This document shows positions 1-6,136 of a stretch of DNA of 10,681 bases, in pieces; the stretch's first letter is position 1; each line of letters opens with the position of its first letter. A model generated the notes under the pieces. It ran no database searches. It worked only from the letters and a program-made list of their open reading frames with translations, and was not told the origin of the DNA. The stretch covers positions 1 through 10,681 of the forward strand of contig DNSH01000041.1 of NCBI GenBank assembly GCA_003499715.1, given 5' to 3'. This DNA is from Candidatus Mesolinea sp. (GTDB lineage Bacteria > Chloroflexota > Anaerolineae > Anaerolineales > Anaerolineaceae). The translations under genes and the position numbers were made by a program.

Positions 1-4
1 AATC

Positions 5-1513
5 ATGAGCACAGAAGAAAAACTCAACCAACTTCGCCACCTGACAGCAGAATTAGCTAATCTCGGTGGGATCCAAGCTCTGCTCGATTGGGACCAACAG
101 GTCAATATGCCCCGCGGCGGAATGGAAGACCGCAGCGCGCAAGCCGCTCTTGTTGCCGGCATAATGTATGACCGCGCGACCTCCCCCCAATTAGGCACAC
201 TGATCGAAGATCTCGCCAGTGAGATTCCAGACATCAATGCAGATGATGACCTTGCGCGGGAAATCAAGGTAGCCAAGCGCGATTTTGAACATATTTCTCG
301 CATCCCTCGCGAGAAATTGATCGCGTTCGTTATGCTCACATCCCAAGCGCACGAAGTCTGGGTGCAAGCTCGCCAGAATAATGACTATGCCAGCTTTGCT
401 CCTTACCTCACCCGCATCGTCGATATGCGCCGGGAACAAGCCGAGCTTTTCAAGCCGTATGACCATCCGTATGACCCGCTCTTGATGGAATATGAACCCG
501 GCATGAAGACTGCCGAGGTGAAAGCTATTTTTGATGCTTTACGCCCCAAGCAGGTGGAACTCCTCCAGCGGATTGCCCAAGCCGAGCAAGTCGATAATAG
601 CTTCATTAAGCAAAAATATGACTTTGATGCTCAAGAGAAATTTGGGCGCTTTATAACTACGCGCATGGGATATGACTGGAACCGCGGGCGCATGGATCTG
701 GCTCCGCACCCATTCACCACCAGCTTTGGCTATGGCGATGTGCGCATCACTACGCGCTACCTGGAGACAGACGGTATGTCCTCTCTCTTCAGCACCATGC
801 ATGAAGCTGGTCATGCGCTCTATGACCAGGGCTTAGATCCTCAATACCGCAGCACTAGCTTAGGGCGCGCCACTTCGTTAGCTGTGCATGAGTCCCAATC
901 GCGTTTCTGGGAAAACCTCATCGGACGCTCGGAAGCTTTCTGGCAGTTCGCCTTCCCCATCGTGCAAATGCTCTTCCCAGAGCATTTAGCCAACATCAGT
1001 ATGGAACAGTTTTACCGTGGAATCAACCGTGTGGAACCCTCGCTCATCCGCATCGAAGCCGACGAGGCTACATATAACTTGCACATCATGCTGCGTTTTG
1101 AAATCGAAACCGGCTTGATGGAAGGCAAGCTGCAAGCTAAGGATTTGCCAGACATCTGGAATGACCGCATGCAGGCATACCTTGGGGTGACCCCGCCGGA
1201 TGACAGTAACGGTGTGCTGCAGGATGTCCATTGGTCTGGAGGCATGATTGGCTACTTCCCCACCTACGCATTAGGTAATCTCATCTCTGCCCAATGGTGG
1301 GAAAAGATGATAGCTGACCATCCCAACATACCTGATGAAATTGCAGCCGGAAATTTCACTACCGTATTGGTTTGGTTGCGTGAAAATGTGCATCGCTATG
1401 CTTCTCGCTATGACCCGCAAGATTTGGTGCAAAAGATCACAGGTTCCCGCATTACCCCCGAGCCATATTTGCGCTATTTAGAGCAAAAATTCAGTCAGAT
1501 TTACAGGCTGTAG
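5..1513 (+). CDS. M32-family (Taq-type) metallocarboxypeptidase
   Basis: Zinc carboxypeptidase predicted to remove C-terminal amino acids from peptides in the cytoplasm; no signal peptide or membrane segment is seen. The three M32 hallmarks are present in order: the HEAGH zinc motif (residues 266-270, with E267 as general base), HESQ (295-298, which supplies the third metal ligand), and IRIEAD (348-353). At 502 residues it matches the usual family length of about 500. The ATG at base 5 gives an N-terminus with the family's LDWDQQ segment near residue 27, so the gene looks complete, but only 4 bases lie upstream and no ribosome binding site can be judged. It ends just before a strong terminator and converges with the L,D-transpeptidase gene. 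The family assignment is firm; peptide preference cannot be read from the sequence. Confidence 0.95.
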   Translation: MSTEEKLNQLRHLTAELANLGGIQALLDWDQQVNMPRGGMEDRSAQAALVAGIMYDRATSPQLGTLIEDLASEIPDINADDDLAREIKVAKRDFEHISRIPREKLIAFVMLTSQAHEVWVQARQNNDYASFAPYLTRIVDMRREQAELFKPYDHPYDPLLMEYEPGMKTAEVKAIFDALRPKQVELLQRIAQAEQVDNSFIKQKYDFDAQEKFGRFITTRMGYDWNRGRMDLAPHPFTTSFGYGDVRITTRYLETDGMSSLFSTMHEAGHALYDQGLDPQYRSTSLGRATSLAVHESQSRFWENLIGRSEAFWQFAFPIVQMLFPEHLANISMEQFYRGINRVEPSLIRIEADEATYNLHIMLRFEIETGLMEGKLQAKDLPDIWNDRMQAYLGVTPPDDSNGVLQDVHWSGGMIGYFPTYALGNLISAQWWEKMIADHPNIPDEIAAGNFTTVLVWLRENVHRYASRYDPQDLVQKITGSRITPEPYLRYLEQKFSQIYRL

Positions 1514-1542
1514 CTTTCTTTCTATACACTGTTTTTAAATGG

Positions 1543-1572
1543 CACGGCTGCTCCTCGCAGCCGTGTTTTTTT
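1543..1572 (+). terminator. Intrinsic terminator of the M32 carboxypeptidase gene
   Basis: A perfect 9-bp GC-rich stem (CACGGCTGC at 1543-1551 with GCAGCCGTG at 1557-1565, loop TCCTC) is followed at once by a run of seven T (1566-1572), 29 bases after the stop codon. On the minus strand the same hairpin is followed by CCATTTAAAAAC, which lacks a good U-run, so it should act mainly on the plus-strand gene and at best weakly on the convergent gene. Confidence 0.9.
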
Positions 1573-1582
1573 CGCAAAATTT

Positions 1583-2764
1583 CTATGGACCAGCCGTCAC
1601 TCCCAAATAGTAAGCTGGATCCGTTGGCGTGTTGCCAGAAGGGTCCACCACATACACCCAATCTCCAAGCTTAGCCCAAGCATACAGCCAATTAGCATCT
1701 CCAGGAGCTAAATTGACGCAACCGTGCGATTGGTTATAACCTAATATGATTGGCCAATAAACACCATGGATAGCTCTGGTGTCGTCATAATACATCGTCC
1801 AAGGCACGGCTTCTAAGTAATAATAATCGGAGCGGTCCGCTCGTGTGGCGCCGAACATAGGGCTAGCTTCGTAACGCTCGTAAATTTGGAACAAGCCTGG
1901 ACGTGTATACATCGGTGGCAATCCGGTTGAAACCAGAGTGGCAAAGACTAATTCACCATCTTCATAAGCTGAAAGCGTAAAATTAGCCAAGTCAATTTTT
2001 ATCCAACGATTGCCTGTTACGCCTTCTGGCTTGGTAGTGTCCACAACGACCCGCCGGCTTTTATGCGAGGAGACCCAAGCATTCGGTCCTATCAGGTACC
2101 AATCATAGCCGTCCGCCTGAGCCACCTGATAAATCTGAATAACCTCATACTTAGCAACGGATTTGCCTGTCTTCGGGGAATTGTAGCCGGGTGCTGAATA
2201 GATTTCTGCCTCGTCCACCGCCCAGCCAAAATCATTTTCCGGGGTCTGCGAAAAAACCAACCCTTGAAAGCGGATCCAAGAGTAAATTGGTTTCGCCTGA
2301 ACCCATCCACCGCTTTCCAGGCGTACAAAGGTTTTACCGTCAGCCTCGACCTGGTCAATGATTGCCACATAGCGCGATTCTCCAGCTGGAATGGTGCGAG
2401 AGGGTGTGCCACCGGCGCGCGCATCATCTAAGCTTGCATAAACCGGTAAAGCTTCTGCACTGTTGAGCTCTACGCGAGCCACCCGCACAGGCAACTTTGT
2501 AAGCTCAACGTCTGGCGAAGCTGCCGGTAGTTCTTTTCGCGGGTAGGGAATACCCATCGCGCGGATTTGGCTTACCGATTCAGATGCTCCCAATGGCAAG
2601 CAGTTAGCGGGTGCGTGGGCGTAAAACCCGGGCAAGCATAAGGGTAGGTTGTAATAAGGCGGATCCGCCCCGTTAAAGGCGGTAACGCGCTGGACCGGGA
2701 AGACACCACCAATTAACAAGATCAAGCCAAGCCCAAGCATCAACCAAACATGTTTTCGATTCAT
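1583..2764 (-). CDS. Secreted L,D-transpeptidase (YkuD domain) with SH3-like modules
   Basis: Predicted cell-envelope enzyme that makes or remodels peptidoglycan peptide cross-links, or anchors proteins to them. I prefer the ATG at 2764 (393 residues) to the one at 2788, because it places MNRK directly before a hydrophobic segment (about residues 5-21), a typical signal peptide or N-terminal anchor; the longer form would add eight residues (MVDGYNSL). After this come two regions that look like bacterial SH3 or wall-binding modules (roughly residues 85-155 and 165-235, each ending in a GGWV or NAWV-type strand). The C-terminal YkuD domain follows, with conserved H333 and the catalytic SHGCVN motif (nucleophile C349). 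It is transcribed towards the M32 gene, with 69 bases between the stop codons. The catalytic assignment is firm; which cross-link it makes is unknown. Confidence 0.93.
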   Translation of the reverse strand: MNRKHVWLMLGLGLILLIGGVFPVQRVTAFNGADPPYYNLPLCLPGFYAHAPANCLPLGASESVSQIRAMGIPYPRKELPAASPDVELTKLPVRVARVELNSAEALPVYASLDDARAGGTPSRTIPAGESRYVAIIDQVEADGKTFVRLESGGWVQAKPIYSWIRFQGLVFSQTPENDFGWAVDEAEIYSAPGYNSPKTGKSVAKYEVIQIYQVAQADGYDWYLIGPNAWVSSHKSRRVVVDTTKPEGVTGNRWIKIDLANFTLSAYEDGELVFATLVSTGLPPMYTRPGLFQIYERYEASPMFGATRADRSDYYYLEAVPWTMYYDDTRAIHGVYWPIILGYNQSHGCVNLAPGDANWLYAWAKLGDWVYVVDPSGNTPTDPAYYLGVTAGP

Positions 2765-2770
2765 GAGGCT

Positions 2771-2796
2771 ATTATACCCATCAACCATTTGCTCAA
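2771..2796 (-). promoter_or_regulatory. Candidate promoter of the L,D-transpeptidase gene
   Basis: On the minus strand a perfect TATAAT (2776 down to 2771) lies 6 bases before the preferred ATG at 2764. A TTGAGC (2796-2791) lies upstream, but the spacer is only 14 bases, so the -35 is doubtful. With usual promoter geometry, transcription would begin at or within a base or two of the ATG, which implies a leaderless mRNA. If the upstream ATG at 2788 is used instead, the TATAAT would lie inside the coding region and the match would be chance. Confidence 0.45.
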
Positions 2797-2829
2797 TACC
2801 TCGTCGTGATACACCCAGTCGTTTTGCGC

Positions 2830-2842
2830 GATTGACTCAATC
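2830..2842. promoter_or_regulatory. 13-base palindrome in the divergent promoter region, possible operator
   Basis: GATTGACTCAATC is a perfect inverted repeat (6-bp arms, one central base) between the L,D-transpeptidase and PhzF genes, about 30 bases upstream of the candidate minus-strand -35. A related half site, AGTCAA (2858-2863), is inverted relative to the TTGACT of the palindrome. The position and symmetry suit a dimeric regulator, but no regulator gene is nearby and a palindrome of this length can arise by chance. Confidence 0.25.
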
Positions 2843-2956
2843 AAACAAATTTCATTAAGTCAACAGCAAAAGGTTTTTATCTGAATTTATAGCTCTCACC
2901 CTTCCTCATTTTCATTAGAATCTCTTCACTTTTCTATCTCAATTTTCCTTACAATC

Positions 2957-2965
2957 TGCTAAAAT
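2957..2965 (+). promoter_or_regulatory. Extended -10 promoter element before the PhzF-family gene
   Basis: TGC followed by TAAAAT (2960-2965) forms an extended -10 box 29 bases before the PhzF start codon. No good -35 is present at 16-18 bases spacing, which is common when the TGN extension is there. It would give a leader of about 20-25 bases that includes the AGGAG ribosome binding site at 2984-2988. Confidence 0.5.
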
Positions 2966-2994
2966 GAAGCAACTGCAGAAATCAGGAGTTAAAG

Positions 2995-3795
2995 ATGAAA
3001 ATCCCGATTTATCACGTCGATGCTTTTGCTGTAGAACCTTTTAAAGGCAACCCCGCAGCGGTTTGCATGCTGCAATCTCCACGCAGCGATACGTGGATGC
3101 AGCAAGTAGCGGCTGAGATGGCACTTTCGGAGACCGCTTTCCTTCTCCCCAAAGGAGAGGGCTACAATTTACGCTGGTTCACACCCAAAACTGAGGTGGA
3201 CCTATGCGGGCACGCTACGCTTGCCAGTGCACACATTTTGTACGAATTCGGGTTTTACGAGCCCGATGAAACCATCGCTTTTTACACCCTAAGCGGCAAA
3301 ATTACTTCAAGCTTTTCCAATGGGACAATAGAACTCGACATGCCCCGCCGTGACCCAACCCCTCAGCCGATTACACCAGAGATCGTTGACGTTCTAGGGC
3401 AGGAACCATGCGCAGCTGCTATTTATACCGATCAGGTTTTACTGGTGGAATTGGAAAGCCCGGATGCGGTGCGCAGCTTTGAACCTGATTGGAAGAAAAT
3501 TGCTACTCTCCCCCAGGTTGACCTTATTATTACAGCGCCTTGCTCAGAGAAGTACGACTTCATCTCACGCTTTTTCTCGCCTAAAACCGGCATCTACGAG
3601 GATCCCGTCACAGGGATGGCACACTGCGTACTCGCTCCTTACTATGCTGAGCGCATGGGTAAGAGCAGATTCCACGCTTATCAAGCTTCGCCACGCGGCG
3701 GTGAAGTCTGGGCACGCTTAGGTGAAGATCGCGTATATATCGGCGGGAAAGCTGTAACCGTCGCACAAGGCGAACTGCTCCATCAGAAAGCATAA
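2995..3795 (+). CDS. PhzF-family isomerase/epimerase-like protein
   Basis: Member of the PhzF/diaminopimelate-epimerase fold superfamily, named after the phenazine-biosynthesis isomerase. Most members sit outside phenazine clusters and have no known substrate. Visible hallmarks: the N-terminal HVDAFA and GNPAAV segments, LSETAF with the likely catalytic acid E46, DLCGHAT (69-75, with H73), and DPVTGMAHC (203-211, with D203). These correspond to the acid-base residues E45, H74 and D208 of Pseudomonas PhzF. The length of 266 residues is within the family range. The ATG at 2995 has a clear AGGAG six bases upstream. No phenazine gene is present, so a phenazine role is not supported. No terminator is visible before xpt, 111 bases downstream, so read-through into xpt-guaA is possible. 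Confidence 0.93.
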   Translation: MKIPIYHVDAFAVEPFKGNPAAVCMLQSPRSDTWMQQVAAEMALSETAFLLPKGEGYNLRWFTPKTEVDLCGHATLASAHILYEFGFYEPDETIAFYTLSGKITSSFSNGTIELDMPRRDPTPQPITPEIVDVLGQEPCAAAIYTDQVLLVELESPDAVRSFEPDWKKIATLPQVDLIITAPCSEKYDFISRFFSPKTGIYEDPVTGMAHCVLAPYYAERMGKSRFHAYQASPRGGEVWARLGEDRVYIGGKAVTVAQGELLHQKA

Positions 3796-3906
3796 GAAGA
3801 AAGCGCAAAAGACCTATCTTACGAAATCGAGAAAAACGGAGATTAGCCGAATACATTACGCGGGTTTTATATGTACTGAATTGAAATGAGTGGATGGAGT
3901 TAACGG

Positions 3907-4479
3907 ATGGAATTACTCAAACAACGCATCTTGAAAGACGGAAGCAATTTAGGCAACGGTATCCTCAAAGTGGATCGGTTTATCAATCATCAGGTTGACC
4001 CGATATTGATGGATGCCTGTGGAGCGGAACTGGCACGCCTTTTTGCCCCTGTCCGCGCTGAAAAAGTCCTCACTGCAGAGATTTCAGGCATCGCACCAGC
4101 CCTTATGACCGCCAAATACCTACAGGTGCCCGTGGTTTACGCCCGCAAGTCCAAACCTGTAACCATGCCCAATCAAGTCTATTTGACGGTCGCTCCTTCG
4201 CATACCAAAGGGATAAAAGTTGAGTTGATCGTCTCGCCTGAATACTTAGGAAAAGGTGAACGCATTTTGATTATTGATGACTTTTTAGCCTCCGGTCAGA
4301 CAATTGCCGGCTTAGTGCGCTTGGCACAGGTTGCGGGCTCGGAAGTCGTTGGCATTGGTGCACTGATTGAAAAGACTTTCGAAGGCGGTCGCGAGCTGCT
4401 TTCTTCTCTTCATATTCCGATCCACACATTAGCTGTGATTACATCTATGGAGGACGGCAAAATCGTCTTCGCTGATTAG
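3907..4479 (+). CDS. xpt: Xanthine phosphoribosyltransferase
   Basis: Cytoplasmic purine salvage enzyme that joins xanthine to PRPP to give XMP and pyrophosphate. The 190-residue protein closely follows remembered Bacillus subtilis Xpt along its whole length: the N-terminal [13 protein letters not shown] block (20-32), the SGIAPALMT block (60-68), the VVYARKSK segment that replaces a typical hypoxanthine-type loop, the PRPP-binding [11 protein letters not shown] loop (122-132), and IEKTFEGGR near residues 155-163. The start is set by GGAG at 3896-3899, seven bases before the ATG. guaA follows after 16 bases, giving a direct xanthine to XMP to GMP route. I do not see the purine riboswitch that controls xpt in many Firmicutes in the 111-base leader. 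Confidence 0.95.
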   Translation: MELLKQRILKDGSNLGNGILKVDRFINHQVDPILMDACGAELARLFAPVRAEKVLTAEISGIAPALMTAKYLQVPVVYARKSKPVTMPNQVYLTVAPSHTKGIKVELIVSPEYLGKGERILIIDDFLASGQTIAGLVRLAQVAGSEVVGIGALIEKTFEGGRELLSSLHIPIHTLAVITSMEDGKIVFAD

Positions 4480-4495
4480 CTTAACTCCTTTCTCC

Positions 4496-6058
4496 ATGAC
4501 CGATAAAATTCTCATCCTCGATTTTGGCTCCCAATACACCCAGCTCATCGCTCGGCGGGTGCGCGAAGCGCACGTTTATTGTGAGATTAAACCCTGGAAC
4601 GCTGCCGAAGCAGATTTGCTTGACCCCGAAACCCGTGGGGTAATCCTTTCGGGTGGGCCGCTGTCGGTTTACGCACCGGATGCACCAAAAATTCCCACCA
4701 CAATCTTGCAAAGTAACCTGCCTATACTGGGCATATGCTACGGTATGCAGGCGTTTACCATTCAATCAGGGGGCGAGGTCACCCCGGCGCAGGAGCACGA
4801 ATACGGATTAGCAACCATTCAAGTGTTGATGCCAAACCCTTTACTGCCAGAAGGTGAAATGATCGTGTGGATGTCCCATGGTGACCGGATAAAACAGCAG
4901 CCGCCAGGCTGGCAAGTATTGGCACGCTCTGCCAATAGCCCCATCGCTGCCATTGGTGACTTAGAAAAACAGCGCTTTGGCTTGCAATTTCACCCCGAAG
5001 TGCGCCATACCCCCCAAGGAGCGCAAATCCTGCGCCGTTTCGTCATCGATATTTGCGGGTGCAAGTGCGATTGGACCCCCGCTTCTATTATTGAACAAAG
5101 TGTTGCAAACATTCGCGCGCAAGTCGGGCAAGGGCTGGTGCTCTCTGCAGTGAGCGGCGGCGTAGATTCTAGCGTGGCGACCGCTTTAGCTCAGCGTGCT
5201 TTAGGAGAGCAAGTCTACAGCGTTTTTATCGATACAGGTTTATTACGTAAAGGCGAACGCCAGCAAGTGGAAGCTACATTCCGCCCACTCTTAGGAGAGC
5301 GCTTGATGGTCGTAGATGCCTCAGAGCGTTTCTTGAGCGCACTTCAAGGCATTACCGACCCAGAGACTAAGCGTAGAATTATAGGCGAAACCTTTATCCG
5401 CGAGTTTGAAGCGGCTGCCCGGCAAATCGGACCAATTGAATACCTCGTGCAAGGTACAATCTACCCCGATGTGGTCGAATCCCAGGGGCTGGGCGCTTCT
5501 CAGGCTCAACGCATCAAGAGCCACCATAATGTGGGCGGCTTGCCGGCTGATTTGCACTTCAAGTTAGTTGAACCCTTGCGCCTGCTTTTCAAGGATGAAG
5601 TGCGCGCAGTAGGTGAAGCGCTTGGTTTGCCGCACAACTTGATTTGGCGGCAGCCTTTCCCTGGGCCCGGGTTAGCCGTGCGCTGCTTAGGCGAAATCAC
5701 CCGTGAGCGCCTGGAAACCCTGCGTGAAGCGGATGCTATTTTCACTGAAGAACTGGAGCGGGTAGGCTTGCTGCAAGTGCAGGAAGACTTTACCGGCACA
5801 GTGCAAGGAACTTCACAAGCCTTTGCCGTGCTTCTACCCATTAAAACCGTGGGCGTGATGGGCGATCAGCGCAGCTACCAGGAAGTTGTAGCGCTGCGTG
5901 CCGTTACAACGACCGACTTTATGACTGCCGATTGGGCACGCCTGCCGGAAGAGCTACTTGCGCGCGTCTCCAACCGCATTGTCAACGAGATCCCGAAAGT
6001 TAACCGCGTGGTTTACGATATCACCAGTAAGCCTCCAGCCACGATTGAGTGGGAATAA
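4496..6058 (+). CDS. guaA: GMP synthase (glutamine-hydrolysing)
   Basis: Makes GMP from XMP, ATP and glutamine in the last step of guanine nucleotide synthesis. The N-terminal class I glutamine amidotransferase domain (about 4-190) starts [12 protein letters not shown] and has the catalytic triad C81, H165 and E167 (GICYGMQ and QFHPEV). The ATP-pyrophosphatase domain follows with the P-loop SGGVDSS (219-225), then the C-terminal dimerisation domain, which ends in the universal KPPATIEWE. The length of 520 is normal. Relative to remembered E. coli GuaA there are about 10 extra residues near 428-437, before SQAFAV. The gene starts 16 bases after xpt; those bases are pyrimidine-rich and hold no Shine-Dalgarno motif, which suggests translational coupling to xpt. 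The start itself is safe, because family conservation begins at residue 4. Confidence 0.97.
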   Translation: MTDKILILDFGSQYTQLIARRVREAHVYCEIKPWNAAEADLLDPETRGVILSGGPLSVYAPDAPKIPTTILQSNLPILGICYGMQAFTIQSGGEVTPAQEHEYGLATIQVLMPNPLLPEGEMIVWMSHGDRIKQQPPGWQVLARSANSPIAAIGDLEKQRFGLQFHPEVRHTPQGAQILRRFVIDICGCKCDWTPASIIEQSVANIRAQVGQGLVLSAVSGGVDSSVATALAQRALGEQVYSVFIDTGLLRKGERQQVEATFRPLLGERLMVVDASERFLSALQGITDPETKRRIIGETFIREFEAAARQIGPIEYLVQGTIYPDVVESQGLGASQAQRIKSHHNVGGLPADLHFKLVEPLRLLFKDEVRAVGEALGLPHNLIWRQPFPGPGLAVRCLGEITRERLETLREADAIFTEELERVGLLQVQEDFTGTVQGTSQAFAVLLPIKTVGVMGDQRSYQEVVALRAVTTTDFMTADWARLPEELLARVSNRIVNEIPKVNRVVYDITSKPPATIEWE

Positions 6059-6108
6059 GAGATCAATTTAGTGTAAACCCTAGAAGTGCCCTCAAGGACA
6101 CTCTCGGG

Positions 6109-6114
6109 TAAAAT
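6109..6114 (+). promoter_or_regulatory. Candidate -10 element before the VWA-like/FHA gene
   Basis: TAAAAT lies 22 bases before the ATG at 6137, in the 78-base gap after guaA. There is no TGN extension and no convincing -35, so this is a weak call. If used, it would exclude the GTG at 6086 as the start codon, because that codon lies upstream of the predicted transcript start. Confidence 0.3.
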
Positions 6115-6136
6115 TGGCATAACCAAGATTGAGACT

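Noticed and set aside
2995..3795. Phenazine biosynthesis locus suggested by the PhzF-like gene
   Set aside because: No other phz gene is present. The neighbours are purine salvage and cell-wall genes, and PhzF-like proteins are widespread without phenazine production.
3796..3906. Possible purine riboswitch in the xpt leader
   Set aside because: I could not find the conserved three-way-junction core or paired loops, nor a terminator hairpin before the start codon.
5506..5841. Long antisense frames inside guaA, the FHA protein gene and the kinase gene
   Set aside because: They overlap strongly supported genes in another frame, have no ribosome binding sites, and show low-complexity shadow composition.
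6077..6108. Imperfect hairpin AGTGCCC/GGACACT after guaA as a terminator
   Set aside because: The stem is short with a mismatch and no T-run follows, so termination is not supported.
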